From: Stramenopiles sp. TOSAG23-2
Taxonomy: Eukaryota > Sar
Direction of reading: 5' to 3'
NCBI GenBank assembly: GCA_900128395.1
Contig: LT649885.1
Span: 1 to 11,988, forward strand
Length of the DNA: 11,988 nucleotides
Shown here: piece by piece, positions 1 through 8,394 of the stretch
How the letters are laid out: every line of letters begins with the position of its first letter
Position numbering within the stretch: position 1 is the first letter of the stretch
Notes under the pieces: generated by a model
The model's input: only the letters and a program-made list of their open reading frames with translations
Told to the model about the DNA's origin: nothing
Database searches by the model: none
Translations under genes and position numbers: made by a program

Positions 1-1052
1 TTTATTTGTATTACTTGATATATATGTGTCTACTGTAAATATAATATCATATGTATGCTCTGATGTAGTAAAACACATATCTCTTATTAATTTTCATTGT
101 TTATATCTGTCTGTGTGTGTAATATCCTCGTATATAATAATTATACTGTATACATGAAGAGTGCAATCCAGCAATAGTCGTCTAGAAGGGAGAGCCAGGG
201 AGAGCTGGAGAGGTGGTGTTGTGTTGATCGTGATGCAGCCTTACAAATTAACACTATACAATATTCACTATTCACTATTTAATAGGAAAGTATTAGGTAT
301 ATTAATATACCAGATTTTGCAAGAAGGATTGTGATTGAAGAAGCGGAAGACGTTATTAGACTACTAAATTTATACCTATTTATGTGTAATATGTGTAATT
401 TTTTCCATGTATATTACTTGTAATTTTTTCCCTGTATATTACTTGTAATAATTATACATGTAATACAAGCTGGCCCGGCAGATTATTAAATGCGGAAGAG
501 GCGGAACGAAATCATTAGGATAGGAATAGCATTATATTAGAGTTGAAGGGTAGGGTTCAATGGGACCCAAATTGGATCAAAATATGCCGATTATTGATAT
601 TATTAATATACAAATATCCGCTTTTATTTTGTAAAATGGCATATTTATTCATTTATTTATTTTAAAAAAATGAAATAACAAAATCCTTTTTTGAAATTCA
701 TTTTTTTTTTTTAAATTACGTTCCGCTTGATATCGGTCCCACTAAGTGACTTATAGTGCATTAATTCTATTAATAAATGTATTTAGAAACAATTTAAATT
801 GGTCTGTGGTAGGTTCAACCGTTGTTGAATGTTGAAATATTTCTTTATATATATATATATATAATTTGTGGGTATTTAGGAATTATTAAACCTTGTATAA
901 TATTTATTTAATAGAAAGTTCAATATATATATATATATAGAGAGAGAGAGAAAGAAAAAAATAGTGGTGTATCGAATTATATTTTTGAATTTATTTATAT
1001 TTACATTTTTTGTACGTTTTTCCATATTTTTAATAAATAAATCAAAATAACC
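1..1052. other. AT-rich upstream spacer with no confident gene
   Basis: The stretch is mostly AT-rich with stops in all frames. It holds a 25-bp tandem repeat (394-449), TA runs at about 847-862 and 922-938, and a GA run at 939-951 just upstream of the NEK-IFT57 start. Two patches are richer in G and C: about 177-235, and 466-482. One 45-codon open stretch without its own ATG (286-420) has plausible protein-like composition at its start and could be the last exon of a gene beginning outside the window. No promoter motif can be assigned with confidence. Confidence 0.6.
394..449. repeat. 25-bp tandem repeat, about 2.2 copies
   Basis: The unit at 394-418 is repeated at 419-443 with a single A-to-C change, and the start of a third copy (TGTAAT) follows. 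Each unit is TGTAA, a T run, then CC and GTATATTACT. It lies in non-coding spacer and looks like recent replication slippage. Confidence 0.85.
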
Positions 1053-4046
1053 ATGTCCAATAATCAACAAGAACAGTCGTCTAAATCAAATGAATCATCG
1101 TCTATTAACGAATCGGATTTTGCAGCTGCGATTCAATCACACAATAGCTCCAGCATAGAAGATTACAATGTATTGAAAGCTATTGGTAAAGGAAAATTTT
1201 CTGTCGTATATCGTGCAATAGAAAAAACAAGTGAAAAAATAGTTGCATTGAAACGAATTGCTATTGTTGATATTACAGATGAAAGACAAAGACAAAAAAC
1301 ATTAAAAGAAGTACGTTTATTGCAACGTTTAGACCATCCAAATATTATTAAATACTTAGATGCGTTTATTGATGAGCATGATTTAATTATTGTATTTGAA
1401 TGGGCAGAAGCTGGCGATTTAAAACGACAATTAAGAAAAGCAAGGGAGAAAAAAGTTAGATTTGATGAACGTTTAGTATGGCGTTATTTTTCACAAATAT
1501 GCAGTGCAATACAATATATGCATAATATGCGTGTAATGCATCGTGATTTAAAACCAGCAAATATATTTTTAACAGCAAAAGGTCAAGTAAAAGTTGGTGA
1601 TTTAGGTTTAAGTCGTGCAGTAAGTTGATCTTGTATCTATATATTGTATGCATATCTATACACACACATATATATATCATCTAACATTTGAATATATATA
1701 TATATACACACATATACAATAAACAAAAAAAAGTTATCTGAAAATACAATGCAAGCACATTCAAAAGTTGGTACACCATTGTATATGTCCCCTGAAGTAT
1801 TACGTGGTAAAGGTTATGCATTTAAAAGTGATGTTTGGAGTTTAGGATGTATATTATATGAATTAGCAGTGTTAAAATCACCATTTAAAGAAGAAGGATT
1901 AAGTTTATATGGTTTATTTCAAAAAATTAATAAAGGTAAATATCCAGATGTACCTGCACCATATAGTGATGAATTACGTACAATGGTACATCGAATGTTA
2001 GATGTAGATGTATCAAAACGTGCAACGATTGATGATGTTTGTAATGTATCTAAAAAAATGAGACGTATAACAGAGGAAGCAAGACGTAAACGAAAAGAAC
2101 AAGAAGCTGCATTAAAAGCTGAAGAAGCTGCGAAAAAATATGTACAAAAAATTGAAAATAGTAGTGGTGGTAGTGATAATAGTAATAACAATAGTCCAAT
2201 AACAACAAAGGAATTGAACGATAATTATAATAATAATAATAATAATAATACGGATGAAGGCAAAACAAATCATCATACTACTGATAAAAACAATGAAATG
2301 AATAATAATAATAATGATAGTAATAGTAATACAACTGCTAGTTCAAAATATTCTTCACCAATACGACAAAATGGAAATAACAATAATAATAATAGAATGG
2401 AACGACGAGCAACTAGTAGTGAACGTAGACGACATAAGAAAAAACGTAATAATGGACCTGTACGAGCAACACCACATCCACCATCGTTTGAACCATCTAC
2501 TACTACAAATAATAATAATAAGAACAACAACAATAGCAGTACGGAAAAAAAAAGAAATATAAACAATATGGCAATGTTATCGCCTGAAAAATACAATCCA
2601 AATTACAATGGAAGACAACAACAACAACAAGGGCAATCAAAATCAACCAATATTTCTACTTCATCAAATAATTCATCTACAACAGCTTCATCGTCATCTT
2701 CCTCCTCATCCCTTGCACAAGCGACGTCAATCTTATTAATGGAAGAAGCACTTGAAAAATTAAAAGTATTAGGTGATTCAAAATATACAAAAATACAATA
2801 TACACGTGTATATTTTGCTATTGATACCAATAGTAAACAAAATAAAAGTGGTCATAATTTTAATAATCGTTACAATCAATTTCAAGATTTTATACATTTA
2901 GCAGCAGATTTATTAAATGAATTAGATCATCATGTAGATGAAGATGTATTGAATGGGATGCAAAATCCATTGCATACGGTACGTGAAATTTTGGATAGTA
3001 TGATCAAAGTTGGTTTTCCATCAGATGCAGCTGGCGCATTATCCATCACTGCATTAACGCGTGGATATGGGCATGAAGTATGTACAACATTAAATTGGCT
3101 ATTAGATCAAGTCTTAAAACGTCGACGATTTAAATGGCGTAGACCAGAATATCCACAAGAAGGATTTGCTATTGAAGCAGAAGTTGATATGGATGCAGAA
3201 ATGAATCATGATGACATGCGAAAAAAAAGTAGTAAGAAAGGTGGTGGTGGTGGTGGTAAAACATCAATAGACAATATAGAGGAAGAAGAAAGTATGAATA
3301 AAAAGAAAGACGACGACGACGACGACGAAGAAGAAGTATTATATAGTGAAATGATTCGTGAAAAATCATATAGTTCCAAACATGATAATGATGATGATGA
3401 TGATGAAGATCGTGAAAAAATGAATAGTGAAGTTGATCCATTAATATGGAAAATTGAATTAGAACGTGTACGGCCACGATTAAAAGTACATAGTATTACT
3501 AATGCAAAAGAATGGCGTACGCATATTGAGCAAAGTAATATACATAGTAACATCGTATCAAATACATTGCCAGATGCAAAACGTTTATTAAATCGTATAA
3601 CAGAAAATGTAAAAGATTCCTTAGAACGTGTAACATCACGTGAAAAATATTTAAACAATACATATGAAAAATTAGTAAAGGATTATCAAATTATTATGAA
3701 GAAAATGAAAGCAATGACATCACGTCAACAAGATACAGGTGATAAAGTTAGTGAATATACAAATGAATTACAAGAAGTGACGGATAAATTAGATATTGTG
3801 AAAAGTACGATGGAGGAACGAGGTAGTAGCATGACAGACACATCACCATTAGTACGTATGAAACGAGCATTGAAACAATTAAAAGAGGAAATTGCTGAAA
3901 TGGATTTACGTATGGGTGTTTTAAGTCATACATTAATGGCAGCAAAAATACGCCATCGTGAAGCAAAGGATGTTATTATCAAGTCAGGAGGGGGCATGAA
4001 AACGAATGGTGGGAGTGAAGATGATGATGATGATGAACATTGGTAA
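1053..4046 (+). CDS. NEK-family protein kinase fused to intraflagellar transport protein IFT57
   Basis: Two exons (1053-1619 and 1734-4046) encode 959 residues; an in-frame stop at 1038 supports the start. Residues 38-295 are a complete Ser/Thr kinase most like NEK6/7: glycine loop G45-K-G-K-F-S, VALK with K67, alpha-C E86, HRDLKPAN at 163-170, DLG at 183-185, an AHSKVGT activation loop whose S199 aligns with the activating serine of NEK6/7, SPE at 208-210, and R285. Residues 300-518 are a charged, then Asn/Ser-rich linker. From about 519 the protein is IFT57, a subunit of the IFT-B complex that carries cargo along cilia. Evidence is the CH-like N-terminal part with GYGHEVC (633-639) and FKWRRPEYP (655-663), WKIELERVRP (761-770), SREKY (824-828), EERGSSMTD (883-891) and C-terminal coiled coil. 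About 440 residues matches human IFT57 (about 430). A Gly-, Lys- and Asp-rich insert fills roughly 680-755. No stop or splice signal is needed between the two parts. Family calls are very secure; that both parts act as one polypeptide is inferred from the open frame. Confidence 0.93.
1620..1733 (+). other. Intron in the NEK-IFT57 gene (114 nt, phase 0)
   Basis: It begins GTAAGT and ends AAAAAAAAG. Removing it joins GLSRA to LSENTMQAHSKVGTP and restores the kinase activation segment between the DLG and SPE motifs. It contains TA-rich and CA-rich simple sequence. Without splicing the frame stops eight bases into the intron (TGA at 1626-1628). Confidence 0.93.
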
Positions 4047-4264
4047 AAAAATTTGGGATTTAGGGGACTTCTTTTTATTATTTCTAAAATATATTACGAA
4101 GTATAATATATGTGTGTGTTGTGTGTAAAATTCTTTTTTAAGACGAACCTTCGTAAAATATATATACGTATATATATACGACTTCGTATATATTATCCGA
4201 TATGCGGATACGAGTATATATGATACGAAAACACGTATTTTATATAATATCATCTCATCATCTC
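4047..4264. promoter_or_regulatory. Convergent 3' spacer with dyad symmetries, possible shared 3'-end region
   Basis: This spacer separates the stop codons of the converging NEK-IFT57 and armadillo genes. It contains a perfect 20-bp palindrome at 4158-4177 centred on ACGT, and a hairpin at 4194-4210 (TATCCG, 5-nt loop, CGGATA). No canonical AATAAA is seen on the + strand. A role in 3'-end formation is inferred only from position. Confidence 0.35.
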
Positions 4265-5216
4265 CTATTTACCAGTTTGAAATCCAAGATTTGTTAATGC
4301 ACGTTCAGCTTGTGCGCGTATCCTATCATGACTACTATTTGCTAATTGTTCCAATAAATCCACGCCATCGTTTTCCAAAATAATTTTACGATTATTGGAG
4401 CATACAGATAAATTTCTTAATGCCCTGCATGCTTGTGCTTGTAATTCTTCATTACGAGAACGTACGCAATCTAATATTGGTTCCAGTCCACCATCTGCGT
4501 ATGCGAAAAATAATATGAAATGGCAAATTGTATATGTTAGATGTGGAGAAATTTTTTATAGAGGGAAATAGAATGTACTTACATTCACCTATTGCTATTT
4601 CATTATCATCGTTCACTGCCAAGTTTGCTAATGCTGCAACAGACTCGACACGTACTGCTTCTGTTGATCCAATCGTTAACCGTATCAATGGTTTAATCCC
4701 ACCTTTCTCTGCTATTGTTGCTTTGTTATCTGAATTTACTCCTAAGTTTCTGTAAGCGTTTGAAAAATAATAATAATAATAACAACGTGTTAGAAGAGAG
4801 AATATTTTTCTTTACAATATTCAGGGGAGGGAATGAGGATTCACTTACGCTAATGCCTTTGCAGCTTGACGCTGTATATGTGAATTAGTGGTTTCCAATA
4901 ATTCAATTAACATTTCTACACCACCTTCATTTGCCATTTTTATTTGATTATCAGCGTTCACGCTGAGGTTTGCCAAAGCATGTGCAGCTAAACGTTGTAC
5001 TTCATGATCAGTAGAAGCTACTAACGGAAGTAATAATTCTAAACCACCTAATTCTACTATTTGAACTTGTCGCTCTGGCTTTACCGCTTCATTGGCTAAT
5101 TTTTCAGCTACTTCTCGTTGTAAAGATGTATCTGCACCTTTTGCATAATGTATTAATTGACGTAATTGTGTACGTAATTGTTTTGTAAATTTTGTATCTT
5201 CTTCGTAGTTTGACAT
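4265..5216 (-). CDS. Armadillo-repeat protein, 254 residues
   Basis: Three exons on the minus strand (5216-4849, 4749-4583, 4494-4265) encode 254 residues. The start ATG at 5216 has an in-frame TAA six bases upstream. After a short N-terminal segment the protein is almost entirely armadillo repeats of about 41 residues. Each carries the A-L-x-N-L signature (ALANLSVNADN at 80-90, ALANLGVNSDN, ALANLAVNDDN, ALRNLSVCSNN, ALTNLG near the end) followed by GG and a hydrophobic helix. About five to six repeats form a right-handed superhelix used for protein binding, as in Vac8, beta-catenin and importin-alpha. No catalytic or membrane segment is present, so it is probably a soluble adaptor. The binding partner cannot be read from the sequence. 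The reconstructed repeat spacing confirms both splice junctions. Confidence 0.9.
4495..4582 (-). other. Intron 2 of the armadillo gene (88 nt, phase 1)
   Basis: On the minus strand it begins GTAAGT and ends ACGCAG. Splicing gives AIGE-YGGLEPIL, matching the spacing of the other repeats (TIAEKGGIKPL). A competing donor six bases upstream (GTGAAT) would give a shorter loop and is less likely. Confidence 0.88.
4750..4848 (-). other. Intron 1 of the armadillo gene (99 nt, phase 2)
   Basis: On the minus strand it begins GTAAGT and ends TTACAG. It splits the alanine codon of ALA-NLG, so splicing recreates a canonical armadillo repeat. It contains a TTA run. Confidence 0.92.
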
Positions 5217-5489
5217 TTTTTTATTTTTTATAAAATAATAATTAAATGGGAATAATTATTTGAAAAATGAGAAGAATGCTAAAAAAAAAAAAAACAAAAA
5301 AAAACTGAATAATTGACAACAAATAAAAATACAAAAAATAACGTTGTAAATGGAAATCGATTATTATTATTATTATTATTATACACGGTGTTTTACAGCT
5401 ATATATATATATATACTAATTCTATTTTGCTTTTGTGATAATACTACATATACACACATAATATATATGTGAATCGGTGCATTTTTAAT
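5217..5489. promoter_or_regulatory. Upstream region of the armadillo gene
   Basis: This 5' flank of the minus-strand armadillo gene is dominated by simple sequence: an A-rich tract around 5280-5305, an ATT run at 5361-5382 and a TA run at about 5400-5415. It probably contains the promoter, but no specific element is recognisable. No protein-like open frame is visible. Confidence 0.4.
5361..5382. repeat. ATT trinucleotide microsatellite
   Basis: About seven uninterrupted ATT units lie in the armadillo gene's upstream region. It is one of many A/T-rich simple repeats in this window. Confidence 0.9.
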
Positions 5490-6077
5490 AACGTTTTTGT
5501 GGTGGTTTTGTACGCTTTTTGTACTAAAAGAATACAATAAATTGACCTATGGGATATCACTCACCTGCCAATTCTATTCGCTTACTAAACGTTTTTGTAG
5601 TGGTTTTGTACGGTTTTTGTACTAAAAGAATACAATAAATTGACCTATGGGTACATTACTCGCCTGCCAATTCTATTCGCTTACTAAACGTTTTTGTGGT
5701 GGTTTTGTACGCTTTTTGTACTAAAAGAATACAATAAATTGACCTATGGGTACATCACTCGCTATTCGCTTACTAAACGTTTTTGTGGTGGTTTTGTACG
5801 GTTTTGGTACTAAAAGAATACAATAAATTGACCTATGGGGATATCACTCCCTATTCGCTTACTAAACGTTTTTGTGGTAGTTTTGTACGCTTTTTATACT
5901 AAAAGAATACAATAAATTGACCTATGGGGATATCACTCGCTATTCGCTTCCTAAACGTTTTTGTGGTAGTTTTGTACGGTTTTTTGTACTAAAAGAATAC
6001 AATAAATTGACCTATTGGGACATCACTCGCTATTCGCTTACTAAACGTTTTTGTGGTGGTTTTGTACGGTTTTTGTA
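5490..6077. repeat. Minisatellite: six full units of 89-99 bp plus a partial seventh
   Basis: Units start with AACGTTTTTGT at 5490, 5588, 5687, 5776, 5865, 5954 and 6044, giving lengths of 98, 99, 89, 89, 89 and 90, then a 34-bp remnant. The first two units carry about 10 extra bases (CCTGCCAATT). Each full unit contains AATAAATTGACCTAT and ends near CGCTTACTAAAC. The base after GTACG alternates C, G, C, G, C, G and then G in the remnant. Each unit also holds a TTTTGTAC...GTACTAAAA imperfect inverted repeat. Frames are closed, so the array does not encode protein. Confidence 0.97.
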
Positions 6078-6815
6078 ATGATTATTTATTACAATGCTAT
6101 CAAATGGACGAAGCAGATACAGGGATACAGGGATATCGTAGTTGGTAGTATATATATAAATATATTATATATTATATTATTATGTCCATATCCTATATTA
6201 TTGCACTATATTATTGCCTGGATTGCCAGGATTGCACTATATTGTGTCACATTGTCACAGCAGTCAGCAAAGTGATAGCTACAATATTGTATACTAGAAT
6301 ACAACAGTTTGTACTAATATATTTTGTAAAAACGGCCGCTATACCCGGACTCGAATCTTCACAGTTGCAGAATATTTCTTTTGTTCTTTCGTATAATGCT
6401 ATTTGCATGTTGTTTAAAACCGGAACCGAAATTGAAGTTGGGAGACCATACGTATATAATCCGGATAAATACATGTTTATGAAATTGAAATACAAAACGG
6501 TACAGTATGAAAAACAATGAATAAAATGGGATACCAAAAAACATATATGATATGTTTTTGTAAATCGATGCTCCTTTCTTACAGCCATTTAATAAACAAC
6601 ATACAGAATGGATTCTCTCCACTTCTCTTCTCGATGTTGAGAAAGATATAACTTTTTAAAAGAAATGACGTCGTATTCAATCGTTCGTTGTTGAAGATAA
6701 TTTACGGAATTGATGAAAAAAAAGATATTGACCAGAAGACTCCAACAACAACAACAACAACAAAAGTTGTTAATAATTCTTCCATTAAAAGAAATTACTT
6801 CAACAATTTAATTTT
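6078..6815. promoter_or_regulatory. Upstream region of the urea transporter gene, no confident gene
   Basis: The stretch contains a direct repeat ATTGCACTATATT (6200-6212 and 6231-6243) flanking a small hairpin CCTGG-ATTG-CCAGG (6218-6231), and a CAA microsatellite near 6745-6762 just upstream of the transporter. The + strand is open from 6182 to 6520. Its second half (from about 6330) reads like ordinary protein (VGRPYVYNPDKYMF), but it has no recognised domain and its codon use is less typical of the neighbours. I do not call it a gene. Confidence 0.45.
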
Positions 6816-8312
6816 ATGAAAAATATGACGACTAATAATACTATTGGCAGCAGTTGCATTTATAAGATGGCGTTTTTAAGAACGTTACCCAACAATAAAT
6901 ATTTAGAAAAACACAACAATCAAATTCTGTCATTACTTGATGCTACTTTTCGTGGTATCGGTCAAGTTTTTTTCATGAATTCCCCTATCACTGGTTTATT
7001 TTGTCTTATTGCTATTATGGTTCATAATCCAATTATGGGTCTTGCAGCATTTTTATCATCTTTTCTTGCAACGTCATTTGCAAAACTATTAGATTTTAAT
7101 AAAGATTTGACTGCAGCTGGTATATATTCATATAATGCTTGCCTTTGTGGATGTGCGCTGATTGTATTTTCTGGTAATATTATTGGGGCATGGGTTGGGA
7201 TTATTATTACATCCATGTTATCCGTATTAGTAACACAATGTGTCGCGAATGTAAGCGTGCCAATAGGCATTACACCGTTAACATTCCCATTTCAAGTGTC
7301 TACATGGTTATTTCTATTAACTATACAAGTTTCTAGCCATACAACAACGCGTTATGGCTTGGTACCTGCTTTAAATAACCACATATCGAACACAACGATT
7401 GTAACAAACGCAGCGATTTATACTCCACAAATTTATGATGGCAATATGTTCATATATAATATTTTGACTGGTATAGCGCAAACATTTCTAGTAAACAATT
7501 GGATTAGCGGAGTATTGATGACTATTGGTATATTTCTTTGTTCCCCAGTAAGTTGTTTTTGGACAATATTTGGTTCAACCGTATCGACACTCGTTGCAAT
7601 GGCGTTAGGGGCAAGTGTTGAAAGTATCAATGCTGGATTGCATGGATACAATGGGTCATTAGTTGGAATTGCATTAGGTGGTTTTTTTATTGTACATGAT
7701 AATGAAAAATCCAATGGTGGTCGATACAAACATTTATTATTAACATGTTTTGCAATTTTAATTACGCCTTTCTTCACATCTGGAACTGCTGCTTTTTTTA
7801 CACCAGTCGGCCTACCAGCGCTCACATGGCCATTTACAATCGTAACATGGATCATGATGATAGCTCTAAAAGATATATCTGGTATTAAACATGTACCTAT
7901 AGCACAATTATCATGCGCTGAAGATCATTATGAACACTATGATGCGATATTTAAGAACGATGAAGATGATGCATCGACATTGTTAAATAATAAAAATAAT
8001 GATGATGATGTAAAATCAATAGAATCAGCAAAAAAGAAAAAAATAATTGATAATGATGAATTTGACATAGAAAATCCATTACGACTACGTAGTGAATTGT
8101 CTATTGAAGAAGAAAAGGATGCAATCACAACATTAAATGTCATAAAACCAGCAAAAGATAATAAAAATAAAATTAATAATGATAATGACGATGAAGATAA
8201 TAATAACAGTAATAATGATCCTCCGCCAAGACAAAACATTCGCCTAGTTGCAGTTAAACGCATGAAAAAAAATAAGAGTTTTGATGATTTGCGTAAATTA
8301 GATAAGAAGTGA
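6816..8312 (+). CDS. Urea transporter, SLC14/UT family
   Basis: A single exon encodes 498 residues; an in-frame TAA at 6786 supports the start, although ATGs at 6825 and 6867 are alternatives. The family moves urea through the plasma membrane by a channel-like route, each subunit built of two homologous inverted halves. Both halves are visible. FRGIGQVFFMNSPITG (45-60) pairs with LTGIAQTFLVNNWISG (217-232). YSYNACLCGCAL (104-115) pairs with LHGYNGSLVGIAL (275-287). PIGITPLTFPFQVSTWLF (149-166) pairs with PVGLPALTWPFTIVTWIM (330-347), the selectivity-filter region of the family. Hydrophobic segments cover about 42-352. A charged Asn/Asp/Lys-rich tail (about 365-498), longer than in typical bacterial members, is probably cytoplasmic. 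Urea is the expected substrate from family membership. The gene lies divergent from the armadillo gene and convergent with the cysteine-rich gene. Confidence 0.93.
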   Translation: MKNMTTNNTIGSSCIYKMAFLRTLPNNKYLEKHNNQILSLLDATFRGIGQVFFMNSPITGLFCLIAIMVHNPIMGLAAFLSSFLATSFAKLLDFNKDLTAAGIYSYNACLCGCALIVFSGNIIGAWVGIIITSMLSVLVTQCVANVSVPIGITPLTFPFQVSTWLFLLTIQVSSHTTTRYGLVPALNNHISNTTIVTNAAIYTPQIYDGNMFIYNILTGIAQTFLVNNWISGVLMTIGIFLCSPVSCFWTIFGSTVSTLVAMALGASVESINAGLHGYNGSLVGIALGGFFIVHDNEKSNGGRYKHLLLTCFAILITPFFTSGTAAFFTPVGLPALTWPFTIVTWIMMIALKDISGIKHVPIAQLSCAEDHYEHYDAIFKNDEDDASTLLNNKNNDDDVKSIESAKKKKIIDNDEFDIENPLRLRSELSIEEEKDAITTLNVIKPAKDNKNKINNDNDDEDNNNSNNDPPPRQNIRLVAVKRMKKNKSFDDLRKLDKK

Positions 8313-8394
8313 TATATTTTTTTATTAAAATGCAAACAATGAAGAACAACATGTATATATAATAATGTCGTTCGTAAAAAAACGTTTTGTTCTT
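8313..8394. other. Short convergent spacer
   Basis: Only 82 bases separate the stop codons of the transporter and the cysteine-rich gene, so their 3' untranslated regions probably overlap. No clear terminator or polyadenylation motif is visible. Confidence 0.6.

Noticed and set aside
3206-3658. 150-codon antisense frame opposite IFT57
   Set aside because: Its Ser/Pro/Leu runs are the mirror of Asp and Gly codon repeats on the coding strand, so it is a shadow of the IFT57 gene.
4093-4195. loxP-like half-sites (ACGAAGTATA and ACTTCGTATA in inverted order)
   Set aside because: Only 7 bases pair as inverted repeats and they are about 85 bases apart, not 8. Similar strings are expected in this AT-rich spacer.
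5490-6077. CRISPR array
   Set aside because: Whole 89-99-bp units repeat without unique spacers, in a eukaryotic context. It is a minisatellite.
6328-6360. tRNA-like T-arm (GGACTCGAATC and its complement)
   Set aside because: Stem pairing fails on both strands and no acceptor, D or anticodon arm can be built around it.
6182-6520. 112-codon open frame on the plus strand
   Set aside because: Its first half is stop-poor low-complexity sequence, it has no recognised domain, and codon choice is less typical of the true genes. An overlapping antisense frame is as long. It is kept only as a note in the spacer entry.
7433-7855. 140-codon antisense frame opposite the urea transporter
   Set aside because: The plus strand has clear family homology with paired internal repeats. 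The antisense frame has no family features.
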